Assembly: GCA_026392115.1 (NCBI GenBank)
Contig: JAPLCQ010000140.1
Coordinates: 1-64,000 of the forward strand
From: Armatimonadota bacterium
Lineage (GTDB): Bacteria; Armatimonadota; Chthonomonadetes; Chthonomonadales; CAJBBX01
DNA length: 64,000 bases
Reading direction: 5' to 3'
Every line of letters starts with the position of its first letter. The first letter of the stretch is position 1. The translations under genes and the position numbers were made by a program. This document shows positions 27,221 through 36,088 of this stretch, piece by piece. Below the pieces are notes generated by a model. It was not told the DNA's origin and made no database searches. It saw only the letters and a program-made list of their open reading frames with translations.

Positions 27221-28558
27221 CTAGCCGCCGCCCTTGACGCCGATCTGTATTGGGACGCCGATCACCTGCACGGCGCTGCTGTTGGCCTCGTTCGTGGGGA
27301 TGCCATAGCCTTCCCATGCGGTGCGGGCGGCCTCGATGGTGCGGATCCCCGTGCAATGGCGTATATCGCCGATATTTCCTTGAAATACATTATAGTCGAT
27401 CACGATTTGATCGCCAACACAATCATACAACAGTGAATAGCACTTGCCAGACCCGCTGACAGTCAAATAGTTATTGATAATCTGGCCGTACTCACTCGGC
27501 GCCGTCACGTCCCCCATCACGAAGGTGATGCAGGTGCCGTCTTGCGTCTGCAGGCTGTTGTTGTGGATCAGGAACCCGGTGGCGGCCTTGAGCTCGACGG
27601 CGCCCTGGGCCATCACGTTGTTCGTGACGCGGGAGCCATCATTGAGCTTTACCCATATGTCGCCAGCAATGATTATATTAGAGTCAAATATTGTGGTGTG
27701 CCCGATGCCCGTACCCATCACGTGGGAGTACTTGGCCCCTGTGGCGTTGACGAAGTTGCGGCTCATCGAGTTATTCGTGCCTGTGAGCCCCGGCACGACA
27801 CCCGTGTTCCCGTAGCACATCACCAACCCGGTGCCGGCCACGCCGGTGACGCTCACCCGATTGTCGTCGATCCTCGAGTTTCTAGCGCCCTCCAGCCGGA
27901 TCAGACCATTCTTCACACTGCATATGTTATTTACAAATACAACCGAATCGACATTCGCGCCCTTGACCATGATACCGACGCCGGGGTCTTTCGTCATATT
28001 GATCCTGCAGCCCGTGAACGTGAGGCCGCTCAGGTTTCCCGAATACCCGGACAGAAGGAACAGGTAGTTGCAGGTGGCGCCCATGTTGAAGACGCAGTCC
28101 TTGAATGCCAGATCATGGACCGCCGCGCCGGTCCCGGCTGAGCCGATGAACACCCCGGCCGCGGGCGAGTTCTCAAACGTGACGCCCAGGAATGTCAGGC
28201 GCTCGATGGTTCCGGTGATCTTGAAATCGTAACCCGACGTGCCGCCCGACCCGGAGATGACCACATCGGCGGGATTGCCCGTAGCGCTTGTCACCGTGAC
28301 CGTTGAGCCGAACGCCCACGCGAAGGGCGCGTACGCGGCTCCGCTGTTGGCGCTGTACCGGCCCGGCCCCATCCGAATCTCGGAGCCCGCGACCACATGG
28401 CCCAGCGCGAACTCGAGCGTTCTCCAGGGACTACCGAACAGACCGGAGTTGGCGTCGCTCCCGGTCGTCTCGACGTAGTAGACGCCGGCGATGGACGGCT
28501 GGGCCGTGACGGAGCAGGAGAGGGCAAGCCAGAGCAGCAGTAACCATCGGAGTCGCAT
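27221..28558 (-). CDS. Secreted right-handed beta-helix protein (DUF1565-like), AT-richer than its neighbours
   Basis: 445 residues with a signal peptide (LLLLWLALSCSVTAQ). It opens with YYVETTGSDANSGLFGSPW, the DUF1565-type start, and continues with parallel beta-helix rungs (GLTFTGCRINMTKDPGVGIMVKG, NNICSVKNGLIRLEGARNSRIDDNRV). Such proteins bind or degrade polysaccharide. The stretch around 27350-27480 and parts of 27650-27960 are markedly AT-richer (for example GATATTTCCTTGAAATACA) than surrounding genes, hinting at transfer. Confidence 0.8.
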   Translation of the reverse strand: MRLRWLLLLWLALSCSVTAQPSIAGVYYVETTGSDANSGLFGSPWRTLEFALGHVVAGSEIRMGPGRYSANSGAAYAPFAWAFGSTVTVTSATGNPADVVISGSGGTSGYDFKITGTIERLTFLGVTFENSPAAGVFIGSAGTGAAVHDLAFKDCVFNMGATCNYLFLLSGYSGNLSGLTFTGCRINMTKDPGVGIMVKGANVDSVVFVNNICSVKNGLIRLEGARNSRIDDNRVSVTGVAGTGLVMCYGNTGVVPGLTGTNNSMSRNFVNATGAKYSHVMGTGIGHTTIFDSNIIIAGDIWVKLNDGSRVTNNVMAQGAVELKAATGFLIHNNSLQTQDGTCITFVMGDVTAPSEYGQIINNYLTVSGSGKCYSLLYDCVGDQIVIDYNVFQGNIGDIRHCTGIRTIEAARTAWEGYGIPTNEANSSAVQVIGVPIQIGVKGGG

Positions 28559-28718
28559 CGAGGGCTCCTATCTTGGTGTCGGCCGCGGGCGCCGGAGCGA
28601 ACAGAGCGCGACCGTGCGCACCGGAACCCGATCCTAACCGCTGTATACCACATCGGCATGGCAACCGATGCCGGCTGTCCGCCGAGGCGCAGAACGGAGC
28701 TGGCCACCGTTGCACACG

Positions 28719-30686
28719 TCAGAAGATGAAGGTCCGGTACGTGCTTATCCCCATGGCCCAGCCCCAGAGCGACCAGACCGCGGCGATGACGTAGTCTCCC
28801 AGGATGAGCCCCAGGAAGAAGGGCAGAGCCTGGCGGTACATGCGTGATCCGCCGTACCGGACCACCATGGACTTCAGGAGCCACCCGATGAAGATGGCCG
28901 ACCAGAAGTACTCCAGCGCGTAGCTGTTGGCCAGGGCGTACCCTATGGGATGGAAGGGCCACCAGAAGAAGCGGGCTTTTGCCAGGGCCAGCGCCAGGGT
29001 CACGGCCGCGCCGCCGCCGGTGAAGGTGAGGGCCATGCCGTCCAGCGGCTTCGGGTTGTCGGTCCAATCCTGTAGCCGGCTGAACGCCTCACGGCCGATG
29101 CCCGTGGCGTAAGCGGCGATCTTCGGCGTGGCCTCGCCGCACCGGTAGTACGTATCCAGTAGCGCGAACCACCCGAAGATCGAGCCGAGCAACGCCGCCA
29201 GTACCATGGCCCAGACCAACCGGCGCGCCTCCATCCCCAGCGTCTGCGCCGCCTTCATGCCCTCGAGCTGGTGCGGCATGGGGTGGCAGCGATATCCGCG
29301 ATTGAACCAGAACATGTAACTGAGAAGCGTCAGGTTCTGTTGCCCCAGCGCCTGCGAGCCGACGAGCGAGACAACGAAGCGCTCGGGGTTCACCCAGTTC
29401 AGCTCATGCGCGGGAGGACCCAACTCGGCGCGGACGCGCGTGATGCCGATGGAGAGGATGAAGTAGAACGCGAAGTAGACGATGGGAAGCCAGACCGACA
29501 TGCCCGCCGCCACGCAGGCGCCCGTCAGCACGGCCATGCCGCCGAGTACGCCCAGGGCGGCCGCGCGATACGAGATGCCCGCGTGCGGGTCACTGCCGCC
29601 CTTCCAGGCCGCAACGAGCACATCTTTCAGATACCCGCGGGAGAGCCAGACCATGGCGATGGAGAGGCCGATCCACGCGCCTGTGCCCTGTTCCTGGATG
29701 TAGGGGATGCGGGCCAGCGCCGACGGCGCGCCGGGATCGCGGAAGCCCCAGACCACGCATCCCACGTCGATCAGCTTGCGAAGCACATAGAAGAACCAGC
29801 AGGAGAAGGCCAGGTCCAGCGGCAGGAAGAAGGCCAGCCCGATGGCGAAGGGGAAGAAGCCCACGGGCATCCAACCCAGCCCGTTCCAGGGCGGAGAGGC
29901 GGCGAAGTAGGGCCCCAGGTCCTGCAGCTTCAGGTGCAGGTGCGGCACCGAGGGGTAGAGGTAGTTCAGGTTGTTGAAGGTCTGCACCACCACCGGAATG
30001 GCGAAGCCCAGCCAGAGCATACGTTCGCGGTAGGTGGCCGTTGTCGTGATGGAGAGCGGGATCTGGATGGTCGGGTACGAGAGCTTCTCGTCATCGGTCC
30101 AGCGCCTGCGGAGCAGCACATTGAGGCAGAGCATCACCCAGGTGAGCAACATGATGAAGGCCGTCCAGAAGAGGATCGGCGGCAGCCAGGCGGCCAGGTG
30201 CCTCGGACTCCAGAAGGTGCTGTTGCCGATGTAGTAGCCCCGCAACGCATCGCGGTCCGCCGGTGCCATCCACGTCGGGACGAAGCTGAAGAAGCGGTTC
30301 AGGCGGTTCGTGGGGTCGTCGAACCAGCGCATGAAGCCCAGGACCGAGGGCAGGTTCTCCAGGCTGTCGCGACCCATGACGGCCGAACCCATGCTGAGCA
30401 TGACGTAGACCGTCATCAGCTCACCTTGGGATAGGGCCAGGCCGGGCTTGCGCTTGGCGACCGCCGCGTTGAGGCCGGTGAGAACCAGAATCATGAAGAT
30501 CACGTGGAAGAAAAGGCTGACGCAGGTGCTGTCCAACGAGTTCCACTGCATCTCCATGGCTGCCATCCAGAGGCAGCTCACGGGGATCAGCAGGGAGCCA
30601 AGCAGAATCGCCCGGCCACTGACGCCACGCGGCGCGGACGGGGCCGGCGCGGGCGCGGCGGGCCGATCGCTGAGGTCGATTGCCAT
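28719..30686 (-). CDS. Polytopic membrane protein, DUF6785-like
   Basis: 655 residues from the ATG at 30686. Roughly a dozen or more membrane segments, beginning with AILLGSLLIPVSCLWMAAM and VSLFFHVIFMILVLTGLNA. Loops contain conserved-looking WFDDPTNRLNRFFSFVPTW and ELNWVNPERFVVSLVGSQALG. It matches my recollection of the DUF6785 family found in Armatimonadota and planctomycetes; function unknown, perhaps a transporter or oligosaccharide-handling membrane enzyme. Its first 100 bases overlap the end of the M61 peptidase gene. Confidence 0.65.
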   Translation of the reverse strand: MAIDLSDRPAAPAPAPSAPRGVSGRAILLGSLLIPVSCLWMAAMEMQWNSLDSTCVSLFFHVIFMILVLTGLNAAVAKRKPGLALSQGELMTVYVMLSMGSAVMGRDSLENLPSVLGFMRWFDDPTNRLNRFFSFVPTWMAPADRDALRGYYIGNSTFWSPRHLAAWLPPILFWTAFIMLLTWVMLCLNVLLRRRWTDDEKLSYPTIQIPLSITTTATYRERMLWLGFAIPVVVQTFNNLNYLYPSVPHLHLKLQDLGPYFAASPPWNGLGWMPVGFFPFAIGLAFFLPLDLAFSCWFFYVLRKLIDVGCVVWGFRDPGAPSALARIPYIQEQGTGAWIGLSIAMVWLSRGYLKDVLVAAWKGGSDPHAGISYRAAALGVLGGMAVLTGACVAAGMSVWLPIVYFAFYFILSIGITRVRAELGPPAHELNWVNPERFVVSLVGSQALGQQNLTLLSYMFWFNRGYRCHPMPHQLEGMKAAQTLGMEARRLVWAMVLAALLGSIFGWFALLDTYYRCGEATPKIAAYATGIGREAFSRLQDWTDNPKPLDGMALTFTGGGAAVTLALALAKARFFWWPFHPIGYALANSYALEYFWSAIFIGWLLKSMVVRYGGSRMYRQALPFFLGLILGDYVIAAVWSLWGWAMGISTYRTFIF

Positions 30687-32326
30687 GTCGCCCCTAGGTT
30701 CACCGGGAGGAGCGCGTGATCCTTCCCCGCCGGGGCGGTCTCGGCGGGATGCGGATCGGCAAGCGCCTCGCGGCCCCACAGCCAGGCGTCGCGCCGGGCG
30801 CGCATCTCCGCGGAGGCGGCGGGGTCGACGGTGAGGCTGAGCCCGGAACGGGTGCGCTCAAGGCGTAGCCCGAGCGCCTCGGCGGCCCACTCGAAGGGCA
30901 TCGGACCCACACCCGCCACCAATGCATCATAGTCCGATCCCACTTCGGGGCCTGCCACGGCCAACACGCTCTCGCGAAGCTCCGGCGGCGCGTAGCCGGG
31001 CTTCGGCGGGCTGTAGAGCGGCAGCATGCGGCGCACGACGTCCTCGAGCCCGCGGACGCCCTGCGAGCCGCGGCGCGCGGCGGCGTCCAGACAGAAGCCG
31101 ATGAGCTCGCCCTTCATGTAGTAGCTCAGTCCCGCATAGCCGCTGCTCTGGCCACCCTCCCAGACCCGCCGGCTCGCCTCCTCGGCGCTGATGTTCGCCG
31201 CCGCGGGCGTGCTCTCGTACTGGGCGATGTCATCGGCCAGCCAGTTCAGGAGCTCAACCTGCGTGATCTGCCCCGAGCGGAAGAGCGCCAACCGGGCGAG
31301 GTACTCGGTGACGCCCTCGGCGAACCAGAGGCTGCGGCAGCGGAGCGGGGAGCGGTAGTCGTACGGGATCATCCCCTGTGGGCGCAGGCGCTTCACGTTC
31401 CAGGCGTGGAGGAACTCGTGGCAGGCGAGGGCGGTGAACATGGAATTGGGCGCGCCGGACCAGGCCACGCGCGCCGAGTCGGCGTGCTCCAGCCCGCCGC
31501 CCTTGTTGCCGCCGTCGACGAAGAGCGTGTAGCGCTTGAACGGCGCAGAGCCGAACATGGCCACCGCGGACGCCACCGCCGGCCTGAAGCGCGCGGCAAG
31601 CGGCCCGGCGTCGGCGGGAGCGCCGGGGCCGAAGGTCGCCACTGTCACCCGAATGCCTGCCTCAAGGAACGTGGACTCGTCGCGCCGGCCCACGAGGATC
31701 GGCGCATCGGCCAGCGCGTCGTAACTCGGCGCCGCGAATCCGCCCGCCTCGCCTACCTGCTCCGGCAGCGGACAGATGGCGGGGGGCCAACCTTGCGGAG
31801 CCTCCACGGTCAGCGTCACCGGTTCGGCCTGCCGTCCCTGGACCAACATGAGGACGGCCGGGCCGCTGAGGTAGGCGTACCGGTCCGTTACGAGCGCGTT
31901 CTCGGAGAAGAGGCCCGCCTCCTGGTTGGACACCATGTAGCGCACACGAAGCTCCGCGCCGCGGGCGGCGACCTCCCACAGGTCGCGCTCCGGCCGGCTC
32001 ACGGCGAGCGGGGTTCCGTCGGGCATGGCGGCGGCAAAGTCGGTGACGCCGCGCCAGTGGTTCTGAAGGCGGTAGTCGCCGGGCGTCCAAGAGGGCATCA
32101 CGAGCCGGACGGGGCGACCGGTCGTCAGGCCCGCGATCGAAACCTCCACCTTGGTGCGGCCCGTTCGGCCGGCGTCGGGAGGCTGCGGCGTCACCGTGTA
32201 ACGAATCTGCGGTGACGGCGCGGCCGCAAGCGCCGTCGATGCAACGGCAAGCCAGACGAGCGCCGGGGCCACGCGTTGCGACACCCAGGCGCAGCCGGTG
32301 CGCCTACGCGCCGCCGCGATTCTCAC
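30587..32326 (-). CDS. M61-family (glycyl) aminopeptidase-like metalloprotease, PDZ apparently absent
   Basis: 579 residues from a GTG at 32326 (a GTG at 32284 is also possible); signal peptide about 15-36. N-terminal beta domain (MPSWTPGDYRLQNHWRGV), thermolysin-like catalytic domain with zinc motif H303-E-F-L-H307 and third ligand Glu337 in WFAEGVTEY. M61 enzymes usually carry a PDZ domain near the C-terminus; here the chain passes directly from ALGLRLERTRSG (to residue 495) to SLTVDPAASAEMRARRDAWL, so the PDZ seems missing. The last ~35 residues are Arg/Pro-rich and overlap the DUF6785-like gene. Confidence 0.85.
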   Translation of the reverse strand: MRIAAARRRTGCAWVSQRVAPALVWLAVASTALAAAPSPQIRYTVTPQPPDAGRTGRTKVEVSIAGLTTGRPVRLVMPSWTPGDYRLQNHWRGVTDFAAAMPDGTPLAVSRPERDLWEVAARGAELRVRYMVSNQEAGLFSENALVTDRYAYLSGPAVLMLVQGRQAEPVTLTVEAPQGWPPAICPLPEQVGEAGGFAAPSYDALADAPILVGRRDESTFLEAGIRVTVATFGPGAPADAGPLAARFRPAVASAVAMFGSAPFKRYTLFVDGGNKGGGLEHADSARVAWSGAPNSMFTALACHEFLHAWNVKRLRPQGMIPYDYRSPLRCRSLWFAEGVTEYLARLALFRSGQITQVELLNWLADDIAQYESTPAAANISAEEASRRVWEGGQSSGYAGLSYYMKGELIGFCLDAAARRGSQGVRGLEDVVRRMLPLYSPPKPGYAPPELRESVLAVAGPEVGSDYDALVAGVGPMPFEWAAEALGLRLERTRSGLSLTVDPAASAEMRARRDAWLWGREALADPHPAETAPAGKDHALLPVNLGATWQSTSAIGPPRPRRPRPRRVASVAGRFCLAPC

Positions 32327-32711
32327 GCGGGTTCAGGAGCGGCACGGTCTTGCGCACGTTGGCAAGCCAGATTTCGGCCAGCCGGCGCGGCGAACAGTGG
32401 TTGGCGGCGGCGTCAACCGGGGCCACCGTGACGAGCACCTTGCCGTTGATCGTGATGGAGACGGTCTCCTTGCTGTACACCTTCACGCATATGTCGGCCG
32501 GCCCGATGGGCCTCGTGGCTGCCGAGAGCATCTCCGTGAGACGCTCGTCCAGTTGCTCCACGCGTTGCTCGGGCGTCAGGCTCTTGTACGGAGCGCGCAG
32601 CCGAAGAACCTGCTGACCGGCCACTGACCAAACAACAGACTCGTCGGCAACGGCCGACCTGCCGGCCACGACCGCCAGCGCCATGGCGAGGACAGGCATT
32701 GTGCAGCGCAA
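32304..32711 (-). CDS. Small secreted protein resembling the periplasmic domain of MscS-type proteins
   Basis: About 135 residues from a TTG at 32711, which has GGAGGTG five bases upstream; an ATG at 32699 is the alternative. Signal peptide (LAMALAVVAGRSAVA), then VVWSVAGQQVLRLRAPYKSLTPEQRVEQLDERL and ICVKVYSKETVSITINGKVLVTV, the pattern seen in the periplasmic part of some MscS-like channel proteins (a residue-for-residue call would need a profile search). There is no channel domain here. Its end overlaps the M61 start by 23 bases, so the two are probably expressed together. A TATACT -10-like box lies at 32782-32777. Confidence 0.55.
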   Translation of the reverse strand: MRCTMPVLAMALAVVAGRSAVADESVVWSVAGQQVLRLRAPYKSLTPEQRVEQLDERLTEMLSAATRPIGPADICVKVYSKETVSITINGKVLVTVAPVDAAANHCSPRRLAEIWLANVRKTVPLLNPRENRGGA

Positions 32712-32822
32712 AGTGGCACCTCCGACGCCGGCTAAGGTTGTCGCGACGTCGGCGCAACCAGAGGACCGGACAGAGCAGTATACGGTATATACGCTCCGGC
32801 CATGGCGGCCGGATGCCGCAGG

Positions 32823-32828
32823 TATAAT
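32823..32828 (+). promoter_or_regulatory. -10 element for the coiled-coil gene
   Basis: TATAAT lies 20 bases before the start at 32849. No convincing -35 is present at 16-18 bases. The same short region carries the divergent TATACT for the minus-strand gene. Confidence 0.4.
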
Positions 32829-32848
32829 CCGCACCGGAGAGGGCCACC

Positions 32849-33187
32849 ATGCAGGAAGACCTTGAGCAGGCGATTGACGAGGCGCTGGACGGCCGGCCCC
32901 GAGCCGCCGCCCTGGTGGAGATGGCAGAGGCGCTGCAGGACCGGCGCGACCGGCTACGCTCCGAACTCCGCGGCGCCACCGACGAGGTCCGCGCCAAGGA
33001 GCTGAGGACCAGGTTGCGCGAGGCCGAGCGCCGGTTGGAGGTGCTGCGCGAGGAGCACGCCATCACCGAGTTCGTGGAAATGTCCGTCAAGGCCGCGGTC
33101 TTGCGCGCCGCGCCATCGCCCGACCAGCAGCAGAATGCAGAGCACCCGGGCGCCTCTTCTGTCCCGACAGGCGAAGACGACTATTGA
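32849..33187 (+). CDS. Small coiled-coil protein of unknown function
   Basis: 112 residues, almost entirely charged helix (AEALQDRRDRLRSELRGATDEVRAKELRTRL) that would form a coiled coil from about 25 to 80, with a disordered acidic tail ending GEDDY. No recognised family. It overlaps the transporter gene by four bases (TTGA), implying one transcript. Confidence 0.65.
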   Translation: MQEDLEQAIDEALDGRPRAAALVEMAEALQDRRDRLRSELRGATDEVRAKELRTRLREAERRLEVLREEHAITEFVEMSVKAAVLRAAPSPDQQQNAEHPGASSVPTGEDDY

Positions 33188-34086
33188 GCGTACCGGCGGC
33201 GCGCGCCCGTGTCGGCGTCGCCTTTGTCGTCACGATCCTGCTCTGGGGCTCGGCGTTTCCAGCCATTCGGTACGCGGTCCGCTTCTTCTCGCCGGCGCAC
33301 CTCACGTTGCTGCGATTCCTCTTCGGCTGCGCCGCGATGACCATCATTGCGGTCGTGGGCCGGGTGCCGATCCCGCCGGCGCGCCTCCTGCCGCGCGTCG
33401 CGCTGATCGGCGTGATGGGTTCGGTGGGCTACCATCTTGCTCTCAACTTCGGGCTCCGGACCGTTTCCGCGGCCGCGGGCAGCCTCATCGTCAACCTCTC
33501 GCCGGTGCTAACGGCCATCCTTGCCCGAACCTACCTGCGTGAGCGGATGGCGATGCGCGGCTGGTCGGGCCTGGCTCTGGCCGTGGCCGGCGGCGCGGTA
33601 ATCGCCTCCGGTGAACTGGCGGCCCGGAAGGTCGGCGTGCGCATGGCTCCCACCGGCGTCCTGCTGCTGCTCTTCTGCGCCTGCTGCTGGAGCGTGGTTA
33701 TTATCATTCAGAAGCCCCTGATGCAGCGCGTGTCGCCGTCGCAGGTAGGTATCTGGTCGGTCCTCATCGGCGCCGTCCCGCTGCTGGCGTTCTCAGGCGG
33801 GCTGCCGGCCTCGGTGGCCTCGGCGCCACGGGAGGCGCTGGCCGCGGTGGCCTACCTGGGCATCGGGCCCATCGGTGTGGCCTACCTCACCTGGAACTAC
33901 TGCCTCCACCGGCTCCCCGCCTCGAAGCTCTCGGCGGCCACCTACGTGCTTCCGGCCGTGGCCATGCTCGTGGCCTGGGTCTGGCCCGGCGAGGCGCCCA
34001 AGGCCGCCACCGTGGCCGGGGGAGGGATCGCCCTGCTGGGAGTCGTATTGGTTACTTCAGACAAGCAGATCAGCGCGGCCGACTGA
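33184..34086 (+). CDS. EamA/RhaT-family (DMT) transporter
   Basis: 300 residues, about ten membrane helices in two EamA repeats. The first begins GVAFVVTILLWGSAFPAIRYAVRF and contains GSVGYHLALNFGLRTVSAAAGSLIVNLSPVLTAI; the second begins LLLLFCACCWSVVIIIQKPL and contains YLGIGPIGVAYLTWNYCLHRLPASKLSAATYVLP. Members export or import amino acids, nucleosides or metabolites. The start is a TTG overlapping the preceding TGA. Confidence 0.88.
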   Translation: MSVPAARARVGVAFVVTILLWGSAFPAIRYAVRFFSPAHLTLLRFLFGCAAMTIIAVVGRVPIPPARLLPRVALIGVMGSVGYHLALNFGLRTVSAAAGSLIVNLSPVLTAILARTYLRERMAMRGWSGLALAVAGGAVIASGELAARKVGVRMAPTGVLLLLFCACCWSVVIIIQKPLMQRVSPSQVGIWSVLIGAVPLLAFSGGLPASVASAPREALAAVAYLGIGPIGVAYLTWNYCLHRLPASKLSAATYVLPAVAMLVAWVWPGEAPKAATVAGGGIALLGVVLVTSDKQISAAD

Positions 34087-34110
34087 CCCAACACGCACGG
34101 CGGAGACGTG

Positions 34111-35595
34111 ATGCGAATCCTATTCCTCGACCTCGACACGCTACGGCCCGACCATCTGGGCTGCTACGGCTACCATCGGAACACCTCACCCAACATCGAC
34201 CGGATCGCGGCAGAGGGCGTTCGGTTCGACAACTACTACTGCTCCGACGCGCCGTGCCTGCCCAGCCGCGCCGCGCTCTTCACCGGGCGGTTCGGCATCC
34301 ACACGGGCGTTGTGGGCCACGGCGGCACCGCGGCCGATATGCGGCTGCAGGGCACGGACCGGGGCTTCGCCGACCTCTGCCGCCAGGACAACCTGCCCGC
34401 GTTCCTGAGGTCGCAGGGCTTCAAGACCACCTCCATCAGTCCCTTTGCCGAACGGCACGGGGCCTGGTGGTTCAACGCCGGCTTCAACGAGATGCACAAC
34501 ACCGGCAAGGGCGGCATGGAGTCGGCCGAGGAGGTCACTCCGACCGCCCTGGACTGGATCCGGCGCAATGCCAAGAGCGACCAGTGGTTCCTGCACCTCA
34601 ACTACTGGGACCCGCATACGCCCTACCGCGCCCCGGCCGACTTCGGCAACCCATTCGTCGGCCAACCCGTGGCGCAGTGGGTCACGCCCGACATCCTTGA
34701 ACTCCACCGCCGCGCCGTCGGGCCGCATACCGCGCGCGAGATCGGTATGTACAACAGCGATCCTCTGCCCCAGTTCCCGCGCCACGTGCCGCAGGTGCGC
34801 CACATGGAGGACGTTCGCCGCCACTTCGATGGCTACGACTGCGGCATCGCCTACATGGACCAGCACATCGGGCAGGTGATGAACGCCCTGGCCGACGAGG
34901 GAGTGGCGGACGACCTGGTCATCATCATTTCGTCGGACCATGCGGAGAATCAGGGCGAGTTCGGCATCTACGCGGAGCATGCCACGGCGGACCACGCCAC
35001 CTGCCGCATCCCCATGATCATCCGTTGGCCGGGCGGCGCCAAGGGCGCGTCCGATGCCGGCCTCCGCTACAACCTCGACCTCGGCCCGACCCTGGCGGCC
35101 CTGCTCGGGGGACAACCGCGGGCCTCCTGGGACGGCGCAAGCTACGCGTCGTCGGTCCTGCGGCCCGGCTCCGACGGCGGGCGCGAGGCCCTCGTCCTGA
35201 GCCAGTGCGCCCATGTCTGCCAGCGCGGCGTGCGATGGGGGCCGTGGCTCTACATACGGACGTACCACGACGGTTTCCACCTCTTCCCCGAGGAGATGCT
35301 CTTCAACATTGCCACAGACCCGCACCAGCAGCGTGAGATGGCCGCCGACCAGCCGGCGCTGACGAACGAGGGCGCGGCACGGCTTCTCCGCTGGGAGCAC
35401 CAGATGCTCGCTGGTGCGCCGGCAGGCCACGCGGCCGACCCGCTTTGGACGGTGATGCAGGAGGGGGGTCCGCTGCACGCCCGCGGCCACCTGAAGGCCT
35501 ACTGCGATCGACTCAAGACCACCAAGCGCGCCTGGGCCATCCCCGAGTTGCTCCGGCGCCACCCCAACGACCCCAGCGTCCGAGGGACCGCATGA
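34111..35595 (+). CDS. Sulfatase-family hydrolase
   Basis: 494 residues. The N-terminal metal site LFLDLDTLRPDHLGCYGY, the sulfatase signature CLPSRAALFTG (Cys of the C-x-P-S-R motif is the formylglycine precursor), and a second metal segment VIIISSDHAENQGEFG are all visible. Sulfatases or related phosphonohydrolases cleave sulfate esters, often from polysaccharides. There is no signal peptide, so the enzyme appears cytoplasmic. A GTG three bases earlier is an alternative start. Overlaps the DUF202 gene by ATGA. Confidence 0.9.
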   Translation: MRILFLDLDTLRPDHLGCYGYHRNTSPNIDRIAAEGVRFDNYYCSDAPCLPSRAALFTGRFGIHTGVVGHGGTAADMRLQGTDRGFADLCRQDNLPAFLRSQGFKTTSISPFAERHGAWWFNAGFNEMHNTGKGGMESAEEVTPTALDWIRRNAKSDQWFLHLNYWDPHTPYRAPADFGNPFVGQPVAQWVTPDILELHRRAVGPHTAREIGMYNSDPLPQFPRHVPQVRHMEDVRRHFDGYDCGIAYMDQHIGQVMNALADEGVADDLVIIISSDHAENQGEFGIYAEHATADHATCRIPMIIRWPGGAKGASDAGLRYNLDLGPTLAALLGGQPRASWDGASYASSVLRPGSDGGREALVLSQCAHVCQRGVRWGPWLYIRTYHDGFHLFPEEMLFNIATDPHQQREMAADQPALTNEGAARLLRWEHQMLAGAPAGHAADPLWTVMQEGGPLHARGHLKAYCDRLKTTKRAWAIPELLRRHPNDPSVRGTA

Positions 35596-36023
35596 GCGAG
35601 CCGACGCCGCGGCATCTGGACGGCGACCCGGAGGCCGGCGGCGGTGATCGGCCGGTCACCGATCCGCGCATCTACCTGGCCGCCGAGCGCACCCTCCTGG
35701 CCTGGATTCGCACGGGCCTGGCGATGATGGGACTCGGCTTCGTCGTGGCCCGCTTCGGCCTGCTCATGAAGGAGTTGGCGGTCGAGGGGCACTCCGCGCT
35801 GGCCCGGCACCAGGCGCCCGCCAACTGGCTAGGAACCGTTCTGGTGCTCCTCGGCGTCATAGTAAGTGGAGTGGCCACGGCGCAACACGTCCGGACCGTC
35901 GAGCGCCTGCACCGCGGCGTGACGTACCGGCCGTCGGCCTTTGGTTTGGAGGCGGCCGTAGGGGTTGTCTTGTCGATCTTTGGCGTTTTCATGGCTCTGC
36001 ACCTGCTGGCGGCGCTGCGCTAG
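35592..36023 (+). CDS. DUF202-family small membrane protein
   Basis: 143 residues. The family signature LAAERTLLAWIRTGLAMMGLGFVVARFG is followed by two further membrane helices (WLGTVLVLLGVIVSGVATA, GVVLSIFGVFMALHLLAAL). DUF202/YidH proteins are three-helix inner-membrane proteins of unknown role. ATGA overlap with the sulfatase gene implies coupling. Confidence 0.9.
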   Translation: MSEPTPRHLDGDPEAGGGDRPVTDPRIYLAAERTLLAWIRTGLAMMGLGFVVARFGLLMKELAVEGHSALARHQAPANWLGTVLVLLGVIVSGVATAQHVRTVERLHRGVTYRPSAFGLEAAVGVVLSIFGVFMALHLLAALR

Positions 36024-36088
36024 ACCGCCGGCCCTATCCTTCCAGTAGCTCGCCGCGGCCTGACCGTGGGGCCGCAAGGAGGTTGGCC

